Notes: generated by a model from the sequence alone, not told the origin. Counted from the stretch's first letter, positions 55,025-63,888 are shown. The stretch: DNA of 64,000 nucleotides from Burkholderiales bacterium (GCA_947474755.1 CANJJE010000009.1:55710-119709); one strand, 5' to 3'. Translations and numbers: made by a program.

Positions 55025-56071
55025 ATGACGCCGCTGGTGGCGTTTTCCGCGCAGCTCATCGAATGGCAGCGCACGCACGGCCGTCATGGCCTGCCGTGGC
55101 AGCACACCCGTGATCCGTACCGCGTCTGGCTGTCGGAAATCATGCTGCAGCAGACGCAGGTGACGACAGTGCTGGCCTATTACGAGCGATTCCTGCAACG
55201 CTTCCCTGATGTGGCCGCGCTGGCGGCGGCATCGCAGGACGAGGTACTCGCTCTGTGGAGCGGCATGGGCTACTACAGCCGCGCGCGCAATCTGCACCGC
55301 TGTGCGCAGGTGGTGGTGGCGCAGCATGGCGGGCAATTCCCAGCCTCCAGCGAGCAGTTGCAGACACTGCCCGGGATCGGCCGGTCGACGGCTGCGGCGG
55401 TAGCGGCGTTTTGCTTCGGCGAGCGAGTTGCCATCCTCGACGGTAATGTGAAGCGGGTGCTGACGCGGGTGCTCGGCTTTCAGGGTGATCTGGCCGAGGC
55501 CGCGCAAGAGCGTGCCTTGTGGGGCCACGCCACTGCGCTGTTGCCCGACCAGGGCATCGAGCCTTACACGCAGGGCCTGATGGATCTGGGTGCGATGCTA
55601 TGCACTGCGCGCGCTCCGCAGTGCCCGCAATGCCCGGTGCGTGGGGTGTGCATCGCCGCTGCCACCGGTACCCAGGCGAGCTTTCCGGTGAAGACTCGCA
55701 AGCTCAAACGAAGCAAGCGGGAACACGTCTGGCTGTGGCTATGCTGGCGCGACCAGATGTGGCTGGTGCAGAGGCCCGATCACGGCGTGTGGGCCGGGTT
55801 GTGGAGCCTGCCGGAATTCGAAACGGCGACGATCTTTGAACAGTGCTGCGCCGCCTGGCCGGGCTATGCCGAAACGCTGACATCGTTCACCCATGTGCTG
55901 ACCCACCTCGACTGGACCTTGCATCCGGTGCGCTGGAGGCTGCCGTCGGATATTGACGACGCGAAAGCCCGTGCCATCGTCGCCGCCTGGCCGACTGGTC
56001 ACTGGTTCACCCATGACGAGGCTCTGGCTGCGGGCCTGCCCGCACCGTTGCGCAAGCTGCTGCTGAGTTGA
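55025..56071 (+). CDS. mutY: A/G-specific adenine glycosylase
   Basis: MutY removes adenine misincorporated opposite 8-oxoguanine. The 348-residue protein has 'LPWQHTRDPYRVWLSEIMLQQTQV' with catalytic Glu38, 'LWSGMGYYSRARNLH', the helix-hairpin-helix 'LQTLPGIGRSTAAAVAAF', the catalytic Asp in 'AILDGNVKRVLTRV', and the 4Fe-4S cysteines 'CTARAPQCPQCPVRGVC' (C-x6-C-x2-C-x5-C). The C-terminal MutT-like domain ('VWAGLWSLPEFE') recognises 8-oxoG. The start follows the GTPase stop directly. Confidence 0.96.
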   Translation: MTPLVAFSAQLIEWQRTHGRHGLPWQHTRDPYRVWLSEIMLQQTQVTTVLAYYERFLQRFPDVAALAAASQDEVLALWSGMGYYSRARNLHRCAQVVVAQHGGQFPASSEQLQTLPGIGRSTAAAVAAFCFGERVAILDGNVKRVLTRVLGFQGDLAEAAQERALWGHATALLPDQGIEPYTQGLMDLGAMLCTARAPQCPQCPVRGVCIAAATGTQASFPVKTRKLKRSKREHVWLWLCWRDQMWLVQRPDHGVWAGLWSLPEFETATIFEQCCAAWPGYAETLTSFTHVLTHLDWTLHPVRWRLPSDIDDAKARAIVAAWPTGHWFTHDEALAAGLPAPLRKLLLS

Positions 56072-56087
56072 TGCGGCGGATCGGCGC

Positions 56088-57077
56088 TCAGTCGCGGGCG
56101 TCGAGCTCGCGATGGCGTACCAGCGTCACTGTATGACGGGCGAAGCGGCGCGCGAGCATCTCGACGAAGTACACCGAGCGGTGCTGTCCTCCAGTGCAGC
56201 CGATGGCCACAGTCAGGTAGCTGCGCTGGTCGTTGTTGAAGGCCGGCAGCCAGCGCGTCAGGAAAGCTTCGATCTGCGCCAGCATTTCAACCACGTCGGG
56301 TTGCGCTTCCAGGTAAGCGATCACAGCCGCATCGCGGCCGTCCTGAGGCCGCAACTCTCGCACGTAATGGGGGTTGGGCAGCACGCGGACATCGAACACA
56401 TAGTCGGCGTCCAGCGGCACGCCATGTTTGAACGCGAACGATTCAAACACCAGCGTCAGCCGGTTGCCAGTACCGCTCATCAGGTCGCGTATCCAGATGC
56501 GCAGCTGCGCGGGGCGCAACTGGCTGGTATCGATCACCGTCGAGACCTCGCGCAGTTCGGACAAGAGTTCGCGCTCGAGTTCGATCGCATCGATCAGCGC
56601 CCGGTGCCCGTCGGGCGTCGACACCGGTTCGACGTCGAGATCGCCAGGGATCGTGTAATCGGTGTCCTCGTCGCTGCGGCGGCTTGGCGCCCGAGGCGCC
56701 TGCGACAAGGGGTGCGGGCGACGCGTCTCGGAGAAGCGGCGCACCAGCGCGTCGGTGCTGGCATCGAGGAAGACCGAGCGCACCCGCACGCCCTCGTCGT
56801 TCAGCTGCTTGATCAGCGGCAACAGGTGTGGCAGTGACCCAGCACTGCGCACATCGACGGCGATAGCCACCCTTTGGTCATGCAGCCGGTGCTCCAGTTG
56901 TAGAAAGCCCCGCAGCAACTCGGGCGGCAGGTTGTCGACGCAGAAGAAGCCAGCGTCCTCCAGCGCATGCATCGCGACCGACTTACCCGAACCTGAAATG
57001 CCAGTGACCAGCACGACCTCGCGGGCGGACGTGGCACCGGCGGGCGAGCCCGGACCCCCCCGTTCTGTGGGCGTCAT
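56088..57077 (-). CDS. rapZ: RapZ-family nucleotide-binding protein with an acidic insertion
   Basis: RapZ (YvcJ) is a P-loop protein; in E. coli it binds GlmZ sRNA and guides RNase E. The product has 329 residues, about 40 more than usual. Walker A is '[18 protein letters not shown]' (24-41), then '[12 protein letters not shown]' and '[23 protein letters not shown]'. A stretch at about 126-157 ('[20 protein letters not shown]') is inserted before '[13 protein letters not shown]'. The C-terminal domain is intact: '[22 protein letters not shown]', '[14 protein letters not shown]', '[14 protein letters not shown]'. The start overlaps the recN stop by 4 nt. Confidence 0.93.
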   Translation of the reverse strand: MTPTERGGPGSPAGATSAREVVLVTGISGSGKSVAMHALEDAGFFCVDNLPPELLRGFLQLEHRLHDQRVAIAVDVRSAGSLPHLLPLIKQLNDEGVRVRSVFLDASTDALVRRFSETRRPHPLSQAPRAPSRRSDEDTDYTIPGDLDVEPVSTPDGHRALIDAIELERELLSELREVSTVIDTSQLRPAQLRIWIRDLMSGTGNRLTLVFESFAFKHGVPLDADYVFDVRVLPNPHYVRELRPQDGRDAAVIAYLEAQPDVVEMLAQIEAFLTRWLPAFNNDQRSYLTVAIGCTGGQHRSVYFVEMLARRFARHTVTLVRHRELDARD

Positions 57078-58777
57078 GATGGCTTCTCCTTTCGTGTCGG
57101 CGACAGGCCAGTACCCGGCATCAGACCCGTCGCCAGCATTTCCTGCGCATGCGCGAGGCTGGCGCCCGACAGCCGCTCGCCTGCCAGCATGCGCGCGATT
57201 TCGATCACCCTGGACTCACCAGCGACCCCCTGGATCTCGCTGCGCACCACGCCGTCGACCATGGACTTGGCCACCACATGATGGTGGTCAGCACAGGCAG
57301 CGACCTGCGGCAGGTGGGTGACCGCCAGCACCTGGCGATCGGCCCCCAGCTGCTTCATCAAACGCCCGACGGTGTCGGCCACCGCGCCGCCGACCCCGGC
57401 ATCGATCTCGTCGAAGATCAGAGTGCCGACGCCGGCGTCACCGCGGTGCGCCTGGCTGGTCGTCACTGCGATCGCCAGCGCTATGCGCGACAGCTCGCCG
57501 CCGGAGGCCACCTTGGCGAGCGGCCTCGGCGAACCACCGGCATGGCCGGCGACCAGAAATTCGGCCGACTCCATGCCGAAGGATTGCGGCGATTCCTGTG
57601 GCGTCAGCAGGATCTCGAATCGACCACCGACCATGCCGAGCTGCTGCATCGTCTGAGTGACGGCGTTGGCAAGTTTCGGTCCCGCAAGCTGGCGAGCGGC
57701 AGACACGGAGGCGGCTTCGGCTTCGTAGGCCGACCGAGCACGTGCGAGTCGTGAGCGCTGTGCGTCCAGGTCAGCTGCTGCGTCGAGTGCGCGCAGCTCG
57801 TCTTTCCATTGGGCCAGCAGCGCGGCCAGTTCGGCGGGCGGGCGGCGGTAGCGACGCGCCAAGCCTATCCAGGCCGACAGCCGTTCGTCGAGATCGCCAA
57901 GCCGCCTGGGATCGGTGTCGGTGTCGTTCAGGAACCCCGAGAGCGTATGGGCAGCGTCCTGCAACTGGGCTTGTGCCCCTTCCAGCACCTCGACCACTGC
58001 GGCGAGTTCGTGATCGATCTTCGCCGCATCGCGAAGGTGGTCGATCGCGCGGCCGGTCAGCGTGTTGGCGCTGTCGTCGATCTCGCTGATCGCCTCCATC
58101 GCCTCCCGTGCAGCATTGAGGAGGGTCTGCACATTCGCCAGTCGGGTGTGCTCGGTATTCAGCGCGGCCCATTCATCGGCGCCGGGCGACAGCTTTTCGA
58201 CCTCGCCGATCTGCCATGCCAGCCGCTCGCGCTCACGCTCGATGTCGGCCTGCTGCGTCTGCGCGCGCGCCAGCGCATCGCTGGCGGCGCGCCATTCGGC
58301 CCAGGCTCTGCCAATCGCCTGTGTGTCGGTTCCCGCAAAAGCATCAAGCATCACTCGCACGGCAGCAAGCCGGGTCAGGCTTTGCCAGGCGTGCTGTCCA
58401 TGGATGTCGACCAGGTGATCGGCGATCTCGCGCAGCTGCGCAATCGTTGCTGTGCTGCCATTGACCCAGGCCCGGCTCTTTCCTTGGAGGTCGATCGTGC
58501 GGCGCAACAGAAGGCTGTCCGTAGCGTCGAAACCGGCCTCGGCCAACCAGCCACCCAAGCCGGGCGGTGTGTCGAATTCAGCGCTGATCTCGCAGCGCTG
58601 CGCGCCTTCGCGCACCATGCCGACATCGCCTCGACCGCCGAGTGCAAGTTGGAGTGCGTCAATCAGTATCGATTTACCCGCGCCGGTTTCACCGGTCAGC
58701 ACCGAGAAGCCGGCGGCCAGTTCCACGTCGAGCGCGGTGACGATGACGAAGTCGCGCAGGACCAGACGCCGCCACAT
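57074..58777 (-). CDS. recN: DNA repair protein RecN
   Basis: RecN is an SMC-like ATPase acting in double-strand break repair. The 567-residue product has Walker A '[27 protein letters not shown]' near the N-terminus, '[12 protein letters not shown]', a central coiled coil (about 155-365), and the C-terminal signature '[17 protein letters not shown]' with Walker B '[20 protein letters not shown]' and '[18 protein letters not shown]'. Length is normal. It is followed by rapZ in the same operon; an 84-nt gap with a hairpin lies between nadK and recN. Confidence 0.96.
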   Translation of the reverse strand: MWRRLVLRDFVIVTALDVELAAGFSVLTGETGAGKSILIDALQLALGGRGDVGMVREGAQRCEISAEFDTPPGLGGWLAEAGFDATDSLLLRRTIDLQGKSRAWVNGSTATIAQLREIADHLVDIHGQHAWQSLTRLAAVRVMLDAFAGTDTQAIGRAWAEWRAASDALARAQTQQADIERERERLAWQIGEVEKLSPGADEWAALNTEHTRLANVQTLLNAAREAMEAISEIDDSANTLTGRAIDHLRDAAKIDHELAAVVEVLEGAQAQLQDAAHTLSGFLNDTDTDPRRLGDLDERLSAWIGLARRYRRPPAELAALLAQWKDELRALDAAADLDAQRSRLARARSAYEAEAASVSAARQLAGPKLANAVTQTMQQLGMVGGRFEILLTPQESPQSFGMESAEFLVAGHAGGSPRPLAKVASGGELSRIALAIAVTTSQAHRGDAGVGTLIFDEIDAGVGGAVADTVGRLMKQLGADRQVLAVTHLPQVAACADHHHVVAKSMVDGVVRSEIQGVAGESRVIEIARMLAGERLSGASLAHAQEMLATGLMPGTGLSPTRKEKPS

Positions 58778-58809
58778 GTCAGCGTTGCCCGGTAATCTTG
58801 AGCTTGAGG

Positions 58810-58837
58810 CGCTGACCTGTCCCCCCAGGGGTCAGCG
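58810..58837 (-). other. Hairpin between nadK and recN
   Basis: CGCTGACC (58810-58817) pairs with GGTCAGCG (58830-58837), 8 bp around a 12-nt loop that includes a C6 run; alternative pairing of CCCC with GGGG is possible. No T tract follows on the minus strand. It shares the octamer CTGACCCC with the REP-like element at 15297-15350. Confidence 0.4.
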
Positions 58838-58861
58838 AATGCAATGTCCGTGGGGACCACA

Positions 58862-59737
58862 TCACGAAGCCCCTGAATTCCAGTGCAGCTTACGGCGCAG
58901 CGTGGCGTAGTAGCTCCAACCCGGCGGGTGCAGGAAGCGCGCCTGAAACGCCGCGCGGCGCACCGTGATGCGGTCACCGTGCAGCAAGCTGGCCAGGCTC
59001 TGCATGTCGAAATTGACGCTGGCATCGCGGCCGGCGACGATCTTCACGCTGATCTCACCCGAGTCGGGTAGAACGATCGGCCGATTCGACAGGTCGTGCG
59101 GCGCGATCGGCACGAGCACCAGCCCCGGGATGCTGTGGTGCAGGATCGGCCCGCCGGCCGACAGCGCATAGGCGGTGGAGCCCGTGGGCGACGCAATGAT
59201 CAGGCCATCGGCCCGCAGGTTGGCGACGAACTCGCCGCCGATGTCGATCTTCAGCTCGACCATGCTCGAGGTCGCTCCGCGGCTGACAACCACATCGTTC
59301 AGCGCGAAGGCTTCAAAGATGACCTCTCCATCACGGCACACACCGCCCTCGAGCATCGTGCGATGCTCTTCCTCGTAGCTGCCTGCTATCAGTGGCGCCA
59401 GCGCGGTGGCGAATTCACCGATCGGTACGTCGGTGATGAAGCCGAGACGGCCCTGGTTGATGCCAACCAGAGGGATATTGAAGCGGGCCATCTGACGGGC
59501 CATGCCCAGCATCGTGCCATCGCCGCCGACCACCACCGTAATGTCACAGCACTGACCCAGCTCCGCCGGAGTCAGTGCGCCGTAGTCGGAGAGGCCGGTG
59601 TTTAGCGCGGTCTCGCGTTCCATCGACACTTCGAGCCCCTGCCCGATCAGAAAGCGGGCCACAGCGTCGAGCACGTTGCGACTGCCCAGCGCGTTGTACT
59701 TTCCGACCAGTGCGGCATGACGGAACCGACTTTTCAT
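58862..59737 (-). CDS. nadK: NAD kinase
   Basis: NadK phosphorylates NAD to NADP. The 291-residue product has '[22 protein letters not shown]' at the start, the diacylglycerol-kinase-like motif '[18 protein letters not shown]' (68-85), '[15 protein letters not shown]', '[19 protein letters not shown]' and '[23 protein letters not shown]'. It is divergent from hrcA (69-nt gap), as in many proteobacteria. TGTAAT lies 5 nt before its start on the minus strand. Confidence 0.96.
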   Translation of the reverse strand: MKSRFRHAALVGKYNALGSRNVLDAVARFLIGQGLEVSMERETALNTGLSDYGALTPAELGQCCDITVVVGGDGTMLGMARQMARFNIPLVGINQGRLGFITDVPIGEFATALAPLIAGSYEEEHRTMLEGGVCRDGEVIFEAFALNDVVVSRGATSSMVELKIDIGGEFVANLRADGLIIASPTGSTAYALSAGGPILHHSIPGLVLVPIAPHDLSNRPIVLPDSGEISVKIVAGRDASVNFDMQSLASLLHGDRITVRRAAFQARFLHPPGWSYYATLRRKLHWNSGAS

Positions 59738-59753
59738 ACGGAATTACACCACA

Positions 59754-59806
59754 GCACTTTTCGCGCAAAGGCGCCAAAACCCCCCTCGCCCTACAATGAA
59801 AAGTGC
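59754..59806. promoter_or_regulatory. 9-bp inverted repeat between nadK and hrcA
   Basis: GCACTTTTC (59754-59762) and GAAAAGTGC (59798-59806) are perfect inverted copies 35 bp apart. The right arm ends exactly at the hrcA ATG and the left arm lies 16 bp upstream of the nadK start. The outer GCACT/AGTGC core is shared with the HrcA operator CIRCE (TTAGCACTC-N9-GAGTGCTAA), but spacing and flanks differ. It is a possible control site for one or both genes. TACAAT at 59792-59797 is a likely hrcA -10. Confidence 0.45.
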
Positions 59807-60820
59807 ATGGACGATCGCGCACGAACCCTTCTGAAGACCTTGGTCGAGCGTTATATCGCTGATGGTCAACCGGTCGGCTCGCGCACCCTGTCGAAGGCCT
59901 CCGGGCTGGAGCTATCGCCTGCCACCATCCGCAATGTGATGGCTGATTTGGAAGAGCTCGGTCTGATTGCCAGTCCGCACACCAGTGCCGGGAGGATACC
60001 CACCGCGCGCGGCTACCGCGTGTTCGTCGACACGATGATGACAGCGCAGCCCCTGCACCTGCAGAAGGCCCCGACTTTCGAGACGCAGCTACAGGCCGAC
60101 CAGCCACAGCGGGTGATCGCCAACGCGGCGCAGATGCTGTCGAGTCTGTCGAATTTCGTTGGGGTCATCACCGCTCCGCGCAAGACGAGCGTTTTCCACC
60201 ACATCGAGTTCATGCGCCTGAGCGAACGCCGTGTTCTGGTGATTCTGGTCGCGCCCGATGGCGATGTGCAGAACCGCGTCATCTTCACCACCAAAGACTA
60301 CACCCAGGCGCAGCTGGTCGAAGCCAGCAACTTCCTTACCGCCCACTATGCCGGCCGCACCCTCGAAGAGGTGCGCGAGCGGTTGAAGACCGAGGTCGAT
60401 GCGCTGCGCGGCGAAATCTCCACGCTGATGCAGGCCGCAGTGCAGGCGGGAAGCGAAGCGGTGGCGGACAGCCAGGAGCAGGTCGTCATCTCGGGCGAAC
60501 GCAACCTGCTGACCGTGCAGGACTTCTCCAGCGACATGGGCTCGCTGCGCAAGCTGTTCGACCTGTTTGAGCAGAAGACGCAACTCATGCGCCTGCTTGA
60601 CGTCAGCAGTCGCGCCGAGGGCGTGCGCATCTACATTGGTGGCGAAAACCATGTCGTGCCGTTCGAAGAGCTGTCGGTGGTGTCCGCACCGTACGAAGTC
60701 GACGGCATCGTGGTTGGCACGCTCGGCGTCATCGGCCCGACCCGCATGGCTTACGACCGCATGATCCAGATCGTCGACATCACCTCGCGGCTGGTTGGCA
60801 ACGCGCTGAGCACCAAGTAG
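59807..60820 (+). CDS. hrcA: Heat-inducible transcription repressor HrcA
   Basis: HrcA represses chaperone operons by binding CIRCE operators and is itself kept active by GroEL. ATG 59807 gives 337 residues starting '[30 protein letters not shown]', the winged-helix domain (1-75) with '[40 protein letters not shown]'. A GAF-like domain follows, and the C-terminus has '[25 protein letters not shown]' and '[27 protein letters not shown]'. An upstream in-frame start would overlap nadK. grpE and dnaK, often adjacent, are not in the window. Confidence 0.96.
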   Translation: MDDRARTLLKTLVERYIADGQPVGSRTLSKASGLELSPATIRNVMADLEELGLIASPHTSAGRIPTARGYRVFVDTMMTAQPLHLQKAPTFETQLQADQPQRVIANAAQMLSSLSNFVGVITAPRKTSVFHHIEFMRLSERRVLVILVAPDGDVQNRVIFTTKDYTQAQLVEASNFLTAHYAGRTLEEVRERLKTEVDALRGEISTLMQAAVQAGSEAVADSQEQVVISGERNLLTVQDFSSDMGSLRKLFDLFEQKTQLMRLLDVSSRAEGVRIYIGGENHVVPFEELSVVSAPYEVDGIVVGTLGVIGPTRMAYDRMIQIVDITSRLVGNALSTK

Positions 60821-60844
60821 GTGGTTGCTACGCCCCCCCTTGCC

Positions 60845-60850
60845 TACAAT
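60845..60850 (+). promoter_or_regulatory. -10-like box of tRNA-Met
   Basis: TACAAT ends 9 nt before the tRNA 5' end at 60860, as expected for a stable RNA promoter. A TTGCTA at 60825-60830 would give a short 14-bp spacer; TGGTTG at 60822-60827 gives 17 bp. Confidence 0.4.
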
Positions 60851-60859
60851 GCGCCTCTC

Positions 60860-60936
60860 GGGCCGTTAGCTCAGTTGGTCAGAGCAGAGGACTCATAATC
60901 CTTTGGTCGTTGGTTCAAGTCCAACACGGCCTACCA
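60860..60936 (+). tRNA. tRNA-Met (CAT anticodon)
   Basis: A 77-nt cloverleaf: acceptor GGGCCGT/ACGGCCT (first pair G-U), D-stem GCTC/GAGC, anticodon stem GAGGA/TCCTT, loop CTCATAA with anticodon CAT, T-stem GTTGG/CCAAC with loop TTCAAGT, discriminator A and encoded CCA. The first pair is not a C-A mismatch and the anticodon stem lacks the three G-C pairs of initiators, so it is elongator Met, or Ile if C34 is lysidinylated. Confidence 0.92.
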
Positions 60937-61320
60937 ACGAGGATAGACGCAACGATTCGTTGCGGCGCTTTGCGGTGGTCCCACCGCAATTATTTCGATG
61001 TGCGATGGTTGGCCGACCCACCCTGCGCGTGAAACGGCGGGAAAACGCTGTATCGATTCGAGACATCGAGGACGCCAGGGCTCCTTCATCAGCGTCCGGT
61101 GTTGCGACGCTCACGTCACTTGCGGCGCGTCGGGAAATCCATCAGCTTGGCAAATTTTTTTTCAATAAAATCAAAAGGTTGTGTTGGGTTATCTGACGAA
61201 GGTAATCGATACCGTACCGCTTGCGCGAAAGTATCATCGATCACTCGATCGTCCCAGCCTTGCCGAACTCAGATGTGTTTCGCGCGTGCCCCTTGATCGC
61301 ATCATGTAAGAGACTTCTTG
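60937..61320. other. Gene-free stretch between tRNA-Met and the COG0523 operon
   Basis: This 384-nt stretch has no convincing gene. Besides the tRNA terminator hairpin it holds an AT-rich tract at about 61150-61172 (T8 followed by CAATAAAATC), unlike the rest of the window, and the near-repeats ATCGATAC (61206-61213) and GTATC-ATCGAT (about 61231-61241). I find no clear -35/-10 pair for the operon. The change in base composition suggests a boundary between core and acquired DNA. Confidence 0.5.
60971..60995 (+). terminator. Terminator-like hairpin after tRNA-Met
   Basis: TGCGGTGG (60971-60978) and CCACCGCA (60981-60988) form a perfect inverted repeat with a 2-nt gap (realistically 6-7 bp with a small loop), followed by ATTATTTC. 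The T tract is broken, so it is a moderate terminator candidate for the tRNA transcript. Confidence 0.55.
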
Positions 61321-62328
61321 ATGGCACAAATTCCAGTTACTGTCCTCACCGGCTTTCTAGGCGCCGGCAAGACCACATTGCTTAATCGTCTGCTTCGCGA
61401 AGCCAATGGCAAGCGTTATGCAGTCGTCGTCAATGAATACGGCGAGATCGGCATTGACGGCGACTTGGTGGTCGGTGCCGAGGAGGAGGTCTATGAGTTG
61501 AATAACGGCTGCGTTTGCTGCAAGTTGCGCGGCGACCTCGTGCGCGTTGTCAGCAACCTCGTGCGCCGCCCCGGCGGCTTCGATGGCATCCTGATCGAAA
61601 CGACAGGTTTGGCAGACCCGGCGCCAGTGGCGCAGACCTTCCAGCTAGATGATCTGTTGCGTCAGCACACGCGGCTCGACAGCGTGATCTGTGTGGCCGA
61701 TGCTCGTTACCTTCCGACGCAATTGAGCTCGATGCCGGAGGCTGGCACGCAATTGGCGCAGGCCGATATGGTCTTGCTCAACAAGGCAGATCTGGCGGAT
61801 GAGGCTATGCTGGTCTCCGCCGAGCAGGCCGTGCTGGAGGTCAATCCAACTGCCGAACTGCGACGCGTGGTGCGCGGGGAGTTGCCGCTTTCGCAGTTGC
61901 TCGACCGAGGGGCTTTCGATATCTCGCGGTTGCGTCTTCCCACCCTTGGGTTGGGCAAGCCAGCCAGCGGCCTGTCGCCGCATGGCTACCAGCCTTTGTA
62001 CGCCGGTCGCCATAGCGTGGGCGTAGGTAGCGTATCGCTCAGCTTCGACAGACCGTTCGAGAGCACCCGCTTTTTGCCTTGGCTACAACGATTGGTGACC
62101 GAGCACGGTGCCGATCTCCTGCGCGCTAAAGGAATCCTCGCGTTCAGCGGTCAGTCGCGCCGGTTCGTGTTTCAGGCGGTGCACATGACGGTGGATAGCG
62201 GGCTGGGCCGTCCCTGGGTCGCCGGCGAAGGCGCTGAATCGAAGCTGGTTTTCATCGGGAGGCATCTGGACGAGTCGACACTGCGAGAAGAACTTACCCA
62301 TTGTTTGGAAGATGTCTGTGAGGTGTAG
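61321..62328 (+). CDS. COG0523 (CobW/P47K-type) GTPase, putative metallochaperone
   Basis: A 335-residue G3E-family GTPase. Walker A is '[18 protein letters not shown]' (8-25), the metal-binding C-x-C-C motif is '[13 protein letters not shown]' (61-73), '[14 protein letters not shown]' holds the switch/Walker B region, and the guanine-specificity motif is 'VLLNKADL'. The C-terminal CobW_C domain is present ('[25 protein letters not shown]'). Family members deliver Zn, Co or other metals to client enzymes. The metal and client are not shown here: no cobalamin or nitrile hydratase gene is in view. ATG 61321 is chosen over TTG 61318. The WD40 gene starts 2 nt after the stop. Confidence 0.92.
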   Translation: MAQIPVTVLTGFLGAGKTTLLNRLLREANGKRYAVVVNEYGEIGIDGDLVVGAEEEVYELNNGCVCCKLRGDLVRVVSNLVRRPGGFDGILIETTGLADPAPVAQTFQLDDLLRQHTRLDSVICVADARYLPTQLSSMPEAGTQLAQADMVLLNKADLADEAMLVSAEQAVLEVNPTAELRRVVRGELPLSQLLDRGAFDISRLRLPTLGLGKPASGLSPHGYQPLYAGRHSVGVGSVSLSFDRPFESTRFLPWLQRLVTEHGADLLRAKGILAFSGQSRRFVFQAVHMTVDSGLGRPWVAGEGAESKLVFIGRHLDESTLREELTHCLEDVCEV

Positions 62329-62330
62329 TC

Positions 62331-63503
62331 ATGAATTCAGTAACTGATGCAGCTGGCGCGCCGCCAGCCACTGTCGCTCCCCCGCTGTTGGCGGTGATGG
62401 GTGTTTCTTGGTCGGTGGACGCCCCCGCTGTTGCGGTCGGCTGGGATATCGACGGCAACTCCGCTGCCTTTGCCCTGGGCAATGGACATGTGCTTGTTGC
62501 CGACACCAAGTGGCCGCAAGGGCCACGCGTCCAGCCGCGCCCCGGTGGTGGCGTCACGGTTGTGCCAGCCAATGAGCCGGCGGCTAACCCTGTCCGCGCC
62601 GAATGTCATCAAGGTACCGCACTGGCATTGGCAGCGCACCCGCAAGGCGGCTTTGTCAGCGGCGGAGATGATGGCCGCGTCGTATACCTGCCGCGCGCTG
62701 GAGCTCCGACGGTGTTGGAGCACACCACCGAAGAATGGATCACGGCATTGGCTGGCCACGCCGAAGGCGGTCTTGCGGGTGGCGTGGCGTATGCCCATGG
62801 CCGTACCGTACATCGTCGTTCATCGGGCGCCAGCGTCACCATAGAGCTGCCTGCGCCAGCCACTTCGCTGGCGTTCAGCCCCGATGGGCTCGTTCTGGCG
62901 GTCGCCCACAGCGGTGGTGTGACGCTGTGGCCTTGCATTGGCGCGACTCGGCTGCTGGCCTGGCCTGGCTACCACCGCGCGCTGTGCTGGAGTCCAGACG
63001 GCAACTACCTTGTCTCTGCGATGCAGGAGAACGCTCTCCATGGCTGGCGGGTGTCTGACGGCATGGACATGGAGATGAGTGGTTATGGCGGGCAACCGTT
63101 GTCCCTTTCTTTTGCCCACGACGGTCGCTATCTGGTCACCAGCGGTGCCAACCGGCCTGTGTGCTGGAGCTTCGACCCACCGGGTAATTCGCAGCAGCCG
63201 ACTCAATGTGGTATAGCCAGCAAGACGCCCGTCACGGCTGTCGCTTGTCACCCGCACCAGACGCTGATTGCTGTTGGCTACTTCAACGGCGCCGTTCTTT
63301 TGTGCCGTCCGGGCAGTGATGACACCTTGTTTGTCAAGGGCTCAGGGGAAGGGGCAGTGAATGCGCTGGCCTGGTCTTCTGACGGACAGCGCTTGGTTTT
63401 TGGCAATCAAGGTGGCCTCTGCGGCTGGGTGAACCTGCCTGACGCCCTGTTCCGAACCAGCGGCAATTCATCACAAACCACTTCAGAGGAGACTGCGAAA
63501 TGA
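62331..63503 (+). CDS. WD40-repeat beta-propeller protein
   Basis: A 390-residue protein made almost wholly of degenerate WD40 blades, probably one seven-bladed propeller: 'ALALAAHPQGGFVSGGDDGRVV', 'SLAFSPDGLVLAVAHSGGVTLW', 'ALCWSPDGNYLVSAMQENALHGW', 'SLSFAHDGRYLVTSGANRPVCW', 'AVACHPHQTLIAVGYFNGAVLL' and 'ALAWSSDGQRLVFGNQGGLCGW'. It has no signal peptide and no enzymatic motif, so a cytoplasmic scaffold or client-recognition role is likely. It is translated 2 nt after the COG0523 GTPase and its stop overlaps the next gene, so the three products probably work together. Confidence 0.9.
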   Translation: MNSVTDAAGAPPATVAPPLLAVMGVSWSVDAPAVAVGWDIDGNSAAFALGNGHVLVADTKWPQGPRVQPRPGGGVTVVPANEPAANPVRAECHQGTALALAAHPQGGFVSGGDDGRVVYLPRAGAPTVLEHTTEEWITALAGHAEGGLAGGVAYAHGRTVHRRSSGASVTIELPAPATSLAFSPDGLVLAVAHSGGVTLWPCIGATRLLAWPGYHRALCWSPDGNYLVSAMQENALHGWRVSDGMDMEMSGYGGQPLSLSFAHDGRYLVTSGANRPVCWSFDPPGNSQQPTQCGIASKTPVTAVACHPHQTLIAVGYFNGAVLLCRPGSDDTLFVKGSGEGAVNALAWSSDGQRLVFGNQGGLCGWVNLPDALFRTSGNSSQTTSEETAK

Positions 63504-63730
63504 GCGAGAACACACTCACAAACGACACACCGAGCCCCGAAGAGACGGCCAGCAAGGATGCGTTTTTTGCGCAACTGGCCAGCGTCTCCGACGCGATGAT
63601 TGCTGCCCATGGTCGGGACTTCGCGATGGGCGCGCACTTGCTCGCTGCGCGCTACATTGCCGAATCTGACTCTCGGACCAAGGCGGCTGTTGATGCGATC
63701 ACCGCACCTGCGAAGCCGGTACTTGAGTGA
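63500..63730 (+). CDS. Small conserved-operon protein of unknown function (76 residues)
   Basis: I do not recognise this protein. ATG 63500 overlaps the WD40 stop (ATGA), evidence for real translation. The 76-residue product has a polar, Thr/Glu-rich N-terminus (1-18) and a helical core 'DAFFAQLASVSDAMIAAHGRDFAMGAHLLAARYIAESD' (split about 20-57) with an amphipathic pattern, then a short Ala/Pro tail. There is no Cys, one His in the core and another in 'GAHLL', no membrane segment and no signal. The His/Asp/Glu content would allow metal binding, but that is speculation. Confidence 0.65.
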   Translation: MSENTLTNDTPSPEETASKDAFFAQLASVSDAMIAAHGRDFAMGAHLLAARYIAESDSRTKAAVDAITAPAKPVLE

Positions 63731-63740
63731 AAACCCGGTC

Positions 63741-63763
63741 GTCCGAGCCCCCCAGCCTCGGAC
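63741..63763 (+). terminator. Hairpin after the COG0523-WD40 operon
   Basis: GTCCGAG (63741-63747) pairs with CTCGGAC (63757-63763) around a 9-nt loop, 10 nt after the stop of the small gene. No T tract follows, so termination would need help; GGTCG/CGACC further out could lengthen the structure. Confidence 0.4.
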
Positions 63764-63872
63764 GCGCTGGTTGCGACCGCCGCCCCAAAACGAGGCGCTA
63801 CCAAAAGTGGGTGCCTCAGCGCCGATTGCGGCCTCCCCCGAAATCGCACTAAGGGTTAGGGATATGGAGCGG

Positions 63873-63888
63873 TGGCACGCGAATGGCT
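63873..63888 (+). promoter_or_regulatory. Sigma-54-like (-24/-12) promoter pointing out of the window
   Basis: TGGCACG-CGAA-TGGCT matches the -24/-12 consensus TGGCACG-N4-TTGC(A/T) with one mismatch at the -12 side. The invariant GG (63874-63875) and GC (63886-63887) have the exact 12-nt phase. It lies in a non-coding stretch. The overlapping TATAGT (63888-63893) could alternatively be a sigma-70 -10, but its -35 is poor. The controlled gene would lie to the right of 64000. Confidence 0.5.

Noticed and set aside
61160..61260. Possible Zur-type operator upstream of the COG0523 gene
   Set aside because: I looked for a GTTATA-type palindrome because many COG0523 genes are under Zur control. GTTATC (about 61188) has no matching right half at the proper distance, and ATCGATAC/GTATC-ATCGAT is imperfect and too widely spaced.
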